64,000 nucleotides of DNA from the NCBI RefSeq assembly GCF_036090055.1, contig NZ_CP107970.1, forward strand, positions 5,353,001 through 5,417,000, given 5' to 3'. Origin of the DNA: Nocardioides sp. NBC_00368 (lineage in GTDB: Bacteria; Actinomycetota; Actinomycetes; Propionibacteriales; Nocardioidaceae). The translations under genes and the position numbers were made by a program. Positions 49,560 to 57,464 of the stretch are shown here, one piece after another. The notes under the pieces are model-generated. The model ran no database searches. It was not told the origin of the DNA and saw only the letters and a list, made by a program, of their open reading frames with translations. The first letter of the stretch is position 1. Each line of letters starts with the position of its first letter.

Positions 49560-50269
49560 CCACCGATCTTCCCGCCCCGGTCTTCACTGGAGACCAAGCA
49601 AGGCGCAAGCGGCTGGGCCGCCGTGCTCAACTGTTGGCCGCCGCGTCCGTGAGCTACAACGTGATCGAGGCAGTCATCGCGATCAGTGCCGGGCTGATCG
49701 CCGGGTCTGTCGCGCTGGTCGGATTCGGCCTGGACTCGATCGTGGAGGTCAGCAGTGGCCTGATCATCTTGTGGCAGTTCCGGCATCCGCTTCCGGAGTC
49801 TCGCGAGCGGCAGGCGTTGCGCCTGATGGCGTTGTCCTTCTTCGCACTCGCCGGCTACGTGACGTTCGAGTCCGTCCGCGCGCTGCTGAGTGGTGATGCA
49901 CCGGAAAGCTCGCCGGTCGGGATCGCTCTGGCTGTGGCCTCGCTTGTGATCATGCCGTTCCTGTCCTGGGCGCAGCGGCGCACGGGGCGAGCGCTCGGGT
50001 CGAACGCCGTTGTCGCGGACTCCACGCAGACCTTGCTGTGCACCTACCTGTCGGCGGTCCTCCTTGCGGGCCTGCTTCTCAATGCTGCGCTCGGATGGGC
50101 GTGGGCCGACCCGATCGCGGGTCTCGTCATCGCCGCCGTCGCGGTGCGGGAAGGACTCGAGGCGTGGCGTGGAGAGGGATGCGCGTGCGGACCTGATCTG
50201 CCGGCCGACCTCGACACCGCCTCCGGCGGCTGCGCTGACGGATGCTGCAACGACGAGGGGAGGCTCTGA
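49556..50269 (+). CDS. short cation transporter (CDF-like) with Cys-rich tail
   Basis: This 237-residue membrane protein resembles the membrane part of cation diffusion facilitators: VSYNVIEAVIAISAGLIAGS, VGFGLDSIVEVSSG with the conserved Asp, SNAVVADSTQTLLCTYLSAV and WADPIAGLVIAAVAVREGLE. It lacks the C-terminal cytosolic metal-binding domain and instead ends with GCACGPDLPADL...GGCADGCCND, which has five cysteines. These could bind soft metals such as cadmium. It overlaps arsR and the next CDF gene (TGATG), so the three form one operon. Confidence 0.8.
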   Translation: MTTDLPAPVFTGDQARRKRLGRRAQLLAAASVSYNVIEAVIAISAGLIAGSVALVGFGLDSIVEVSSGLIILWQFRHPLPESRERQALRLMALSFFALAGYVTFESVRALLSGDAPESSPVGIALAVASLVIMPFLSWAQRRTGRALGSNAVVADSTQTLLCTYLSAVLLAGLLLNAALGWAWADPIAGLVIAAVAVREGLEAWRGEGCACGPDLPADLDTASGGCADGCCNDEGRL

Positions 50270-51189
50270 TGGGCGGCCACGGACACGGACACGGACATGC
50301 GCCCGCCGCCGGGCATGCCGGTTCCCGCTACCGCGTGAGGTTGACGGCGGCGTTTGGCCTGGTCGCCGCATTCTTCCTGGTCGAGCTGGTCGCGGGATTG
50401 CTCTCCGGGTCTCTCGCCCTCGTCTCCGATGCCGGCCACATGGCCGCGGATGTGGTCGCTCTGGGGGCTGCGCTCGTCGCCACCAGGATCGCCACCAGGC
50501 CAGACACGACCGGCCGCAGGACGTACGGCTCCTACCGCGCTGAGGTGTTCGCCTCCGGCCTCACCGTCTTGATCATGCTCGGCGTGTCCGCCTACGTCGT
50601 CGCCGAGTCGGTCGCCCGGATCGGGGAGTCGCCGGAGCCGGCATCGGGCACGATGCTGGTCGTTGGTGTCATCGGCCTGGCGGTGAACGTCGTCTCGATG
50701 CTCCTGCTCCGCTCCGGTTCGACCGAGTCGCTCAACGTCAAGGGCGCCTACTACGAAGTCGTTGCCGATGCTGCCGGCAGCGTTGGGGTCATCCTGGCCG
50801 CGATCCTGGTCGCGGCAACCGGAAACGGCCTGTGGGACACCGCCGTGGCTCTGGCGATCGGCATCTTCGTGGCCGTACGTGCTGTCGTGCTCGGCCGCGA
50901 GGTCCTCGCCGTTCTCGGCCAGCACGTGCCCGACGGCGTCAGTCTGGACGAGGTCGTCACCGGTCTGGAGGCCATCGACGGCGTGAGCGAGGTCCACGAT
51001 CTGCACATCTGGACCCTCACCTCCGGCATGAATGTGGCCACTGCCCATTTGGTCACCAGCGCAGGCGTGTCGCCCGATGACGTGCTGACTCGGGCCCAAG
51101 CGCTGCTCGCCACGGAGCACCGGATCGAGCACGCGACGTTGCAGGTCGAGCAGGCGCCGACGGCGCAGTGTCACGAGGTCAACTGGTAG
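50269..51189 (+). CDS. cation diffusion facilitator (CzcD/ZitB type)
   Basis: This 306-residue transporter begins with a histidine-rich stretch (GGHGHGHGHAPAAGHAG). It has six helices with metal site residues in LVSDAGHMAADVVALGAALV and NVKGAYYEVVADAAGSVGVI, and a C-terminal domain with EVHDLHIWTLTSGMNVATAH. It exports zinc, cadmium or cobalt in exchange for protons. ATG 50269 overlaps the stop of the upstream short transporter. It is the last gene of the arsR operon and converges on the M15 peptidase gene. Confidence 0.9.
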   Translation: MGGHGHGHGHAPAAGHAGSRYRVRLTAAFGLVAAFFLVELVAGLLSGSLALVSDAGHMAADVVALGAALVATRIATRPDTTGRRTYGSYRAEVFASGLTVLIMLGVSAYVVAESVARIGESPEPASGTMLVVGVIGLAVNVVSMLLLRSGSTESLNVKGAYYEVVADAAGSVGVILAAILVAATGNGLWDTAVALAIGIFVAVRAVVLGREVLAVLGQHVPDGVSLDEVVTGLEAIDGVSEVHDLHIWTLTSGMNVATAHLVTSAGVSPDDVLTRAQALLATEHRIEHATLQVEQAPTAQCHEVNW

Positions 51190-51296
51190 GGACTCGTGCC
51201 GGCCAGGCGGGTCGGTACAGCCTTGCCGGTCATCGTGCACGCGAGAGCCGTTGCGAGATGGGTTTCCATGATCACCAAGGTGCAGGCACGGGGACG

Positions 51297-52058
51297 CTAT
51301 CTCGCCGAGAACTCCCAATGCCATGGTTCCGGTTTCGACCCGTCGCTGCGTGCCCACTGGGGGTTGTCCCAGCCCAGGTCGGGACCGTTGCGCCGCAGCC
51401 ACGCGTGAGTAGCTGACGAGTAGGACTCGGCACCGCCGCAGAGGTCCAGCGCGATCCCCCAGCCGTGGCGGCTCGTGCCGGGGTCTGCTGCCAGGTCCGG
51501 CTTGGCTTCGAACACCTGCTCCTGCGCTTCGATACTCCGGTAGGAGTCGGTCACGCAGATGCCTTCGCCGAACTCAGAACGGTAGCGGTCGTCGAGCCGC
51601 GACCAGGCCTCGGCGGCATCGGGGTGAAGAGCGTGGGAGCTGCCGACCGGGAGCTCGCACAGCTCTCCCGCCGGCAGGCTTCCGTTGGGATGAGAGGTGG
51701 CCTGGTCCGAGGCAGTGCAGGACCGGAGCCATGCCGGATCACCATCCCGCTTGGGCTTGGTCCTCGTGCTCGGGGCGCCTCGCGTGACCGGCTTGCGACG
51801 ATCTGTCGCTGCGTTCGGGGATGCCTCCACGGCTTCGGTCGGTCGGGCGCTTGCCGGAGCCTGTGCTCCGGAATCGGTGACTGCAGCGCGTTCGTCCTGA
51901 GTGACCGCAGACGCCACGGTGAAGGCAGCCGCGGTGGCTACCACCGCTCCGGCCGCAAGCCCAGAGGGCCCGAGCGAGCCCGGCGATCGCCGCTCGCCGC
52001 TCCATCGTCGTCGCGACAGCCTTTCGGCACGGTGTCGTCCCTGGGGTCGTCGACTCAT
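51297..52058 (-). CDS. M15-family D-Ala-D-Ala carboxypeptidase-like protein
   Basis: This 253-residue protein has an arginine-rich N-terminus, one membrane or signal helix (residues about 25-48) and a VanY/DacC-like domain. The zinc motifs are SRHGWGIALDLCGG (SxHxxGxAxD) and PEPWHWEF near the end. GICVTDSYRSIEAQEQVFEA is the family N-terminal strand-helix. It would trim peptidoglycan stems outside the membrane. ATG 52058 follows GAGGAAC. A dyad of the BlaI type (52152-52170) lies 94 bp upstream, suggesting a link of the cell wall enzyme to the island regulators. Confidence 0.85.
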   Translation of the reverse strand: MSRRPQGRHRAERLSRRRWSGERRSPGSLGPSGLAAGAVVATAAAFTVASAVTQDERAAVTDSGAQAPASARPTEAVEASPNAATDRRKPVTRGAPSTRTKPKRDGDPAWLRSCTASDQATSHPNGSLPAGELCELPVGSSHALHPDAAEAWSRLDDRYRSEFGEGICVTDSYRSIEAQEQVFEAKPDLAADPGTSRHGWGIALDLCGGAESYSSATHAWLRRNGPDLGWDNPQWARSDGSKPEPWHWEFSAR

Positions 52059-52151
52059 GTTCCTCACGTGGTTGTCTTTGCGGCACCCCATGGCTCCCTG
52101 TCTCCCGCATGAACGCGAGCGATTGGCCAGCTCTCGGGGCGGCCCCACAAT

Positions 52152-52170
52152 CTACTATTCGACATCGGAG
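52152..52170. promoter_or_regulatory. BlaI-type operator, site G (M15 peptidase)
   Basis: CTACTAT-N5-ATCGGAG pairs at 5 of 7 positions and lies 94 bp upstream of the peptidase start codon. Confidence 0.5.
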
Positions 52171-52199
52171 ACCGTCGAACCCGAGTGGCAGACCACGGA

Positions 52200-52231
52200 A
52201 ACTCTCATAAAGACCACAGGGAACTCTCATA
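52200..52231. repeat. direct repeat AACTCTCATA, 22 bp apart
   Basis: Both 10-bp copies (52200-52209 and 52222-52231) are identical, and the 22-bp period puts them on the same face of DNA. OmpR-type regulators bind such repeats, so a second regulator may act here. Confidence 0.4.
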
Positions 52232-52310
52232 GAGAACGTAACGCTCCCGGACGGGATCTCTTGACCAGTGCCGGTGTTGCCCTCCCCCACGGATGCACGA
52301 GACCAGACAC

Positions 52311-52329
52311 CTACTATCCTACTAAGTAG
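52311..52329. promoter_or_regulatory. BlaI-type operator, site C (tlpA-resB-ccsB)
   Basis: CTACTAT-N5-TAAGTAG matches the site frame. It also contains the perfect palindrome CCTACTAAGTAGG (52318-52330). It is 62 bp before the tlpA start. Confidence 0.6.
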
Positions 52330-52391
52330 GCTAGTACGAACAGTCCTGGCGACCTCAAGAACGAGGGGACAGGACCGTGCGAAGGGGATCC

Positions 52392-53015
52392 ATGCTTGAG
52401 CAGAATGACAAGGGCTCGACAAGTCGAGGCCGGCTCCTCGCCGTGGTGGCGGTGGCCTTGGTCGTTGCGTTCGGCGCAGTCATCGGAGCGGCCATGTTCC
52501 TCCGAGATGGCCCCGGCCAGAGCTCGGCCGCTTCCCCGGGTGGTGACTCTGTCGAGGAGTACAGAGCCGGCGACCGCAGACCGGTCGGGAGTATCCGAGG
52601 TGGGCTTCTCGACGGTGGCACTTTCTCCAGCGCCGAGGTGAGCGGAGTCGTCGTATACAACGTGTGGGGCTCATGGTGCGCGCCGTGTCGTACCGAGGCG
52701 CCGGTACTACGTCGGCTCTCGACGGAGTTTGCGACATCGGGTGTCAGGTTCATCGGCATCAATGTTCGTGACAATGATCAGGCGGCCCGCGCTTTCGAAC
52801 GCACCTATGACATCGCTTACCCGAGTATCACCACCGCATCGGCGCCCGATGCCCTCCTCGCGTTCGGTAGCGCGTTTCCACCACGCGCCGTTCCGAGCAC
52901 ATTCGTCGTCGACGCAGAGGGCAGGCTCGCTGCTCGGATCCTGGGCCCGGCCAAGTACTCGACTCTCAAGGCATTGGTCACGCGAACGCTGGAGGCATCG
53001 GGGCCCACGTCGTGA
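52392..53015 (+). CDS. TlpA/ResA-like thiol-disulfide protein
   Basis: This 207-residue protein has an N-terminal membrane anchor (LLAVVAVALVVAFGAVIGAA) and an extracytoplasmic thioredoxin fold with the active site WGSWCAPCRTEAPVL. A cis-Pro follows in PRAVPSTFVV. ResA/CcmG-type proteins keep apocytochrome cysteines reduced before heme attachment. ATG 52392 has AAGGGGA upstream, and GTG 52377 is an in-frame alternative. It overlaps resB (GTGA), so the gene starts the cytochrome c maturation operon of the island. Confidence 0.85.
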   Translation: MLEQNDKGSTSRGRLLAVVAVALVVAFGAVIGAAMFLRDGPGQSSAASPGGDSVEEYRAGDRRPVGSIRGGLLDGGTFSSAEVSGVVVYNVWGSWCAPCRTEAPVLRRLSTEFATSGVRFIGINVRDNDQAARAFERTYDIAYPSITTASAPDALLAFGSAFPPRAVPSTFVVDAEGRLAARILGPAKYSTLKALVTRTLEASGPTS

Positions 53016-54604
53016 TGCGCTCACCTGAGTTCGGCCCGGGGAGGGTGCAGTCATCCCGGCCTGAGGAAGCGCGCATCTCTTGGGGGTGGGGTCGCTGGGC
53101 TTGGAGGAAGCTGACTGCGATGCGTACCGCAGTCATTCTGCTCGCGCTGCTCGCCCTAGCGGCGATCCCCGGCTCGTTGTTGCCTCAGCGCGGTGTAGCC
53201 AGCGACCCCTTCGCGGTGACTCAGTACCAGCGAGACCACCCCGACTTGGCGCCTTGGCTCGACAGGTTCGGCATGTTCGAGGTCTATGCGTCGCCATGGT
53301 TCGCGGCGATATACATCCTGCTGCTGGTCTCGATGACGGGCTGTGTCCTACCTCGCACCCGCCAGTTGTGGCGATCCGCACGAAGTAGCCCACCCGCGGC
53401 TCCGCGCAACCTGGCCCGCCTGCACGGGCACCGAAGCTGGTCCAGCCGCCTCGACGCCGAGGAGTTGCTCGACACCGCAGCACGGCACCTGCGCCGTCGG
53501 GGCTTTCGAGTGGTCATGGACGCCGATCAAGTGCGAGCCGAGAAGGGCTACCTTCGGGAAGTGGGGAACTTGATGTTCCATCTTTCACTGCTCGTCCTCC
53601 TCTTTGGCGTCGCCGCAGGCAAATTGCTTGGGTATGAGGGCCGGGTCGCGGTCATCGAAGGATCATCGTTCACCAACGTCCGTGCCCTCTACGACGGCTT
53701 CGCTCGCTCACCTTGGACCGACGTTGACGACCTCGAACCGTTCACGCTCCGGCTCGAGGACTTCATGGCAACGTACGAATTGACGGGACCAAAGGCCGGA
53801 GAACCCAGGGACTTCAAGGCGAACATCTCCTACCGCACATCCGACAGCAGTCCCGAGCGTCAAACGACAGTCTCGCCGAATCAACCCCTCGTTGTTCGCG
53901 GCACGAAGGTGTTTCTGACCGGTCACGGCTACGCGCCCAAGGTCACGGTCCGCGACGGAACCGGTGCGGTGGTCTTCACAGGTCCGGTGATCTTCCTGCC
54001 CAAGGACTCCGCACTCGCCTCCGACGGAGTCGTGAAGGCTCCCGACGCGCGCCCCGTACAGATCGCGTTCCAGGGAACCTTCCTGCCCACCGCTGCGATC
54101 GACGAGTCAGGGCCGTACTCGGCCTTCCCGAAAGCCATCGACCCCCAGCTCTTCCTGACCGCATTCACCGGTGACCTCGGTCTCGGCGACGGCACCCCGC
54201 AATCAGTGTTCACCTTGGACAAGTCGGGTCTGAGCCAGGTCCAAACGGACGACAAACCCTTCAGCCAAGCACTCTCGCCCGGCGAGACGATGAGCCTCCC
54301 CGATGGCAACGGCAGCCTCACCTTCGACGGTCTCGCGCAGTTCGCCAACTTCCAGATCGCCTACGACCCCGGCAAGGAGGTTTCTCTCGTTGCTGCCGTC
54401 CTCCTGCTGGTCGGACTCACCATGTCGCTGGCGATCCCAAGGCGACGCCTGTGGGTCCGCGTCACGAACACGGATGACGGGAATCACATCGAGCTCGCCT
54501 CACTCCCTCTGGCAAGGCGCGAGGCACCGGTATCCGAGTCAAGAGACCTGATCGCCGCCCTGGACGGACCCACCACCAAATCCCCCGAGGACGATGGCAC
54601 ATGA
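53012..54604 (+). CDS. resB: cytochrome c biogenesis protein ResB
   Basis: This 530-residue protein has a basic N-terminus and the first helices TAVILLALLALAAIPGSLLP and SPWFAAIYILLLVSMTGCVL. A third follows after EKGYLREVGNLMFHLSLLVL, then a large extracytoplasmic domain (about 215-450) and a last helix (VSLVAAVLLLVGLTMSLAIP). This is the ResB/Ccs1 architecture that holds heme and apocytochrome outside the membrane in system II. The start GTG 53012 or ATG 53015 overlaps the tlpA stop. It overlaps ccsB by four bases. Confidence 0.9.
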   Translation: MMRSPEFGPGRVQSSRPEEARISWGWGRWAWRKLTAMRTAVILLALLALAAIPGSLLPQRGVASDPFAVTQYQRDHPDLAPWLDRFGMFEVYASPWFAAIYILLLVSMTGCVLPRTRQLWRSARSSPPAAPRNLARLHGHRSWSSRLDAEELLDTAARHLRRRGFRVVMDADQVRAEKGYLREVGNLMFHLSLLVLLFGVAAGKLLGYEGRVAVIEGSSFTNVRALYDGFARSPWTDVDDLEPFTLRLEDFMATYELTGPKAGEPRDFKANISYRTSDSSPERQTTVSPNQPLVVRGTKVFLTGHGYAPKVTVRDGTGAVVFTGPVIFLPKDSALASDGVVKAPDARPVQIAFQGTFLPTAAIDESGPYSAFPKAIDPQLFLTAFTGDLGLGDGTPQSVFTLDKSGLSQVQTDDKPFSQALSPGETMSLPDGNGSLTFDGLAQFANFQIAYDPGKEVSLVAAVLLLVGLTMSLAIPRRRLWVRVTNTDDGNHIELASLPLARREAPVSESRDLIAALDGPTTKSPEDDGT

Positions 54605-55503
54605 ACACACAGACCTTTGCCGAACTCTCCGACTCGATGATCTACTCGGCCATCGCCATCTATGGGCTTGCGCTGCTTGCCTATGCCGCTGAGAGCGCAG
54701 GACGTGTCGCGACCAGCGGGCCCAGAGTCCGGCAGAGCAACCGTCTGGTCCTGATCGGAGCTGTGGGGACCTCGCTAACTGTGCTGGCTTTCCTGCTCAA
54801 TGTCGGGGGCGTCGCCACGAGGGCTCTGGCGACTCAACGCGCGCCATGGGGCAACATGTACGAGTTCGTCATCGTGGCCGCCCTTGCCTCCGGCGGCGCC
54901 TATCTGATTTTTCTGCGTCGGCAGCCGGTCCGGACGCTCGGGGTGTGGGTCGTCGCGGTCCTGCTGCTGGCATTGGGGCTCGCCGTCACCGTGCTGTACA
55001 CACCCGCCGGCTCGCTGGTTCCGGTGCTCAACTCGTACTGGCTCGTCATTCACGTAGCGGCCGCGATCACGGCCAGCGGAATCTTCACGGTGGGGTTCGT
55101 CGCGGCAGCACTCTTCTTGGTGCGAATCCGCTCCGACAAACGCCAAGGTGTCGATGCCGCTCCATCTCGGCGGTACGCCGCCACCCTTCCGGCCGCGGAG
55201 ATCCTCGAGCGAGTCGCCCACGGGGCAGCGATGTTCGCATTCCCGATCTGGACGTTCGCGGTGATTGCGGGCGCGATCTGGGCGGAGAACTCCTGGGGAC
55301 GCTACTGGGGATGGGACCCGAAGGAGACCTGGGCATTCATCACCTGGGTGCTCTACGCTGCCTACCTGCACGCCCAGTCAACCGTCGGCTGGCGCGGAGC
55401 CCGAGCCTCCTGGTTCGCGATCGCCGGCTACCTGGCGCTCCTGTTCAACCTGTTCGGCGTGAACCTGTGGATCACCGGTCTCCATTCCTACGCAGGCGTG
55501 TAG
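54601..55503 (+). CDS. ccsB: cytochrome c biogenesis protein CcsB/ResC
   Basis: This 300-residue protein with eight predicted helices has the heme-handling tryptophan-rich motif WGRYWGWDPKETWAFITWVL and conserved His residues (APWGNMYEFV, VIHVAAAITASG, LHAQSTVGWRG). It moves heme across the membrane for ResB. It completes the ResB/CcsB pair. The redox partner CcdA is not next to it; the DsbD_2-type protein at 62654 could serve. No CxxCH apocytochrome is found in the window. Confidence 0.92.
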   Translation: MNTQTFAELSDSMIYSAIAIYGLALLAYAAESAGRVATSGPRVRQSNRLVLIGAVGTSLTVLAFLLNVGGVATRALATQRAPWGNMYEFVIVAALASGGAYLIFLRRQPVRTLGVWVVAVLLLALGLAVTVLYTPAGSLVPVLNSYWLVIHVAAAITASGIFTVGFVAAALFLVRIRSDKRQGVDAAPSRRYAATLPAAEILERVAHGAAMFAFPIWTFAVIAGAIWAENSWGRYWGWDPKETWAFITWVLYAAYLHAQSTVGWRGARASWFAIAGYLALLFNLFGVNLWITGLHSYAGV

Positions 55504-55621
55504 AGGTTCGCGGCGCTGGCAACGTCTGACGATCTGATGGTGCCCCTGGTCGAGACGCCGTGAACTGGGTGCTGTCCGCGGTCGCGTCCAGCCCGAGGGC
55601 GAATCGACTACCGGCCATTTA

Positions 55622-55640
55622 CTACGATCCATCATCGTAG
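55622..55640. promoter_or_regulatory. BlaI-type operator, site D (dsbA-vkor)
   Basis: CTACGAT-N5-ATCGTAG is a perfect 7+7 dyad, 21 bp before the dsbA-like start codon. The 157-bp gap after ccsB holds nothing else recognisable. Confidence 0.65.
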
Positions 55641-55660
55641 ATTCCACTGAGACGAGAGTT

Positions 55661-56335
55661 GTGCCTGTGACCATCCAGTTGAAAGTCGCGATGCTGATCG
55701 CCGCAGCCTTCGTGATCGGCATCGGAGGCCTCCTGTTCTCGACAGGCCGTGACGACGAACCTGCAACGGGCGACTCATCGAAGACCGCGAACGGTGCGCC
55801 TGATCCACGCCTCGTACGTCCCGACAGCCACGTTCTCGGGGAACGGGGAACCAGTGACGTGGTGCTGGTCGAGTTCTTGGACTTCGAGTGCGAGGCCTGT
55901 CGTGCCGCCTATCCGATCGTCGAGGAGCTTCGCGAGGAGTACGCCGGCGAGGTGACCTTCGTGACCCGGTACTACCCGCTACCTGGGCACTTCAACTCCA
56001 CCCGCGCCGCGCGGGCCGTGGAGTCGGCAGCGAGACAGGGCAAGTACGAGCAGATGTACCAGCGGATGTTCGAGACCCAGTCTGCGTGGGGTGAGCAGCA
56101 GAAACCGATGGATGCGCTGTTTCGCAAGTACGCTGCGGAGCTCGGGCTGGACATGAAGCGGTTCGACGCCGACTACTCGTCCAAGGATGTCGCTGATCGC
56201 GTTCAACGCGATGTCGACGACGGCACCGAGCTCGGGGTCCAGGGAACCCCGACGTTCTACCTTGACGGCGAGCTGTTCGAGCCAGCCGCTGCGGAGGACT
56301 TCAACACGGCTCTCGACGCTGCACTGGGCAAGTGA
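55661..56335 (+). CDS. DsbA-family thiol oxidoreductase
   Basis: This 224-residue protein has an N-terminal membrane anchor (residues about 8-26) and a DsbA-like domain with the active site FECEACRAAYP (C77, C80), a helical insert, and the cis-Pro segment GVQGTPTFYLDGE. It would introduce disulfides in exported proteins. The start GTG 55661 (or GTG 55667) follows a GAGAG site. It overlaps the VKOR gene (GTGATGG), so the two form the DsbA-VKOR oxidising pair that actinobacteria use instead of DsbB. Confidence 0.88.
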   Translation: MPVTIQLKVAMLIAAAFVIGIGGLLFSTGRDDEPATGDSSKTANGAPDPRLVRPDSHVLGERGTSDVVLVEFLDFECEACRAAYPIVEELREEYAGEVTFVTRYYPLPGHFNSTRAARAVESAARQGKYEQMYQRMFETQSAWGEQQKPMDALFRKYAAELGLDMKRFDADYSSKDVADRVQRDVDDGTELGVQGTPTFYLDGELFEPAAAEDFNTALDAALGK

Positions 56336-56985
56336 TGGCCACCACGCGAGCGTCCGGCAGCGATAGGGCCCGTGATGGCGTTCCTGTCACTTCGCTGCCG
56401 ATCTCTGACAAGGCCCTTGCGTGGCTGCTGCTCATCGCCGGCCTGGTCGGCCTAGCTGCAGCATTCGTGCTGGCGGTAGAGAAGTTCACGCTGCTACGCA
56501 ACCCGGACTACCTGCCCACCTGCAGCATCAACCCGGTGCTCAGCTGCGGATCGGTGATGTCTGCCGATCAGGCCGAGGCGTTCGGGTTCCCCAACCCACT
56601 CATCGGGGTGGCCGCCTTCCCTGTCGTCGCAATGACAGGCGCTGCGCTCCTTGCTGGTGCCGAACTCAAGCGTTGGTATTGGATCGGCCTTCAAGTCGGC
56701 GCAACGTTCGGCATGGCCTTCGTGGGATGGCTCATCTTCCAGAGTCTCTACCGGATCGGCGCGTTGTGCCCGTACTGCATGGTGGTGTGGGCCGTGATGG
56801 GGGCCGTGTTCTGGTATGTCACTCTCCGAAACGCCGGCGCGGGGATGTTCGGCGCCAGGGTCGGCCGTAGTGCCGTGGTGCGATGGTCTGCACGCTGGCA
56901 TCTCGTGGTGGTGACCACGGCGGCCGTGCTGGTGCTGACGTTGATCGCACATCGGTTCTGGTACTACTGGTCGACCTTGGCGTAA
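56332..56985 (+). CDS. vitamin K epoxide reductase (VKOR) family protein
   Basis: This 217-residue membrane protein carries the four VKOR cysteines: C64 and C72 in the loop PTCSINPVLSCGSVMSADQA, and C146 and C149 in ALCPYCMVVWAVMG. Four to five helices are visible, with the first at about 30-50. It reoxidises the DsbA partner by passing electrons to quinone. The GTG 56332 or ATG 56335 overlaps the dsbA-like stop. It is a chromosomal-type function, here carried in the island beside the copper genes. Confidence 0.92.
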   Translation: MMATTRASGSDRARDGVPVTSLPISDKALAWLLLIAGLVGLAAAFVLAVEKFTLLRNPDYLPTCSINPVLSCGSVMSADQAEAFGFPNPLIGVAAFPVVAMTGAALLAGAELKRWYWIGLQVGATFGMAFVGWLIFQSLYRIGALCPYCMVVWAVMGAVFWYVTLRNAGAGMFGARVGRSAVVRWSARWHLVVVTTAAVLVLTLIAHRFWYYWSTLA

Positions 56986-57058
56986 GCCCGCCGGTCACAT
57001 TGCAGACGGCGTCGTAAGCCCTGGTTCGCCACCGCCGGATCATCGCCGGACGACGCAT

Positions 57059-57077
57059 CTACTATGAGCGATAGGAT
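57059..57077. promoter_or_regulatory. BlaI-type operator, site E (second blaI)
   Basis: CTACTAT-N5-ATAGGAT pairs at 5 of 7 positions. It lies 34 bp before the second blaI start, as expected for autoregulation. Confidence 0.6.
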
Positions 57078-57110
57078 TTCATGGGAGACGCTCGCGGATC
57101 GAGGACGGAC

Positions 57111-57464
57111 ATGCGTGGACTAGGGCAACTTGAGGCCACCGTCATGGGCGTGATGTGGGAGGTCAGAGAGCCTGTCACGGTGCGCGCGGTGGTGGAGAGA
57201 CTGCAGCAGAGCCGCGAGATTGCGTATACGACGGTGATGACCGTGATGGACAATCTCCATTCGAAGGGCTTCTTGACGCGCGGGCGTGCAGGTCGGGCCT
57301 ACGTCTACCAGGCTGCGCGACCACGAGAGGAGCACGAGGCGGAGCTGATGGAGGAGGTGCTGGCCGGAAGTGCTGACAGGAGCGCGACGTTGTTGCATTT
57401 CGTCGAGAAGATCACGCCTGACGAGCTGGCGCAGCTGAGGGCACTCCTGGCGGACAAGCCGTGA
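57111..57464 (+). CDS. BlaI/MecI/CopY-family repressor, second copy
   Basis: This 117-residue protein has the same fold as the first copy: GQLEATVMGVMWEVREPVTV, REIAYTTVMTVMDNLHSKGF and RAGRAYVYQAARPREEHEAE. A dimerisation helix lies near the end (ATLLHFVEKITPDELAQLRA). It has no cysteines either. The recognition helix stretch AYTTVMTVMD is identical in both copies, which suggests they can bind the same sites. ATG 57111 has a GAGGA site; ATG 57081 is in frame but poorly placed. It overlaps the second M56 gene. Confidence 0.85.
   Translation: MRGLGQLEATVMGVMWEVREPVTVRAVVERLQQSREIAYTTVMTVMDNLHSKGFLTRGRAGRAYVYQAARPREEHEAELMEEVLAGSADRSATLLHFVEKITPDELAQLRALLADKP

Larger units (their letters stand above)
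52059..52391. other. 333-bp regulatory gap between M15 peptidase and tlpA
   Basis: No gene is seen. The gap holds two dyads (52152-52170 and 52311-52329) and a direct repeat AACTCTCATA at 52200-52209 and 52222-52231 (22 bp apart, two helical turns), plus TTGACC at 52261-52266. Divergent promoters are expected here. Confidence 0.55.

Noticed and set aside
45003..57464. Calling the two BlaI-type proteins CopY
   Set aside because: CopY needs a C-terminal Cys motif for copper; neither protein contains a single Cys, and each is paired with an M56 peptidase as in BlaI/MecI systems.
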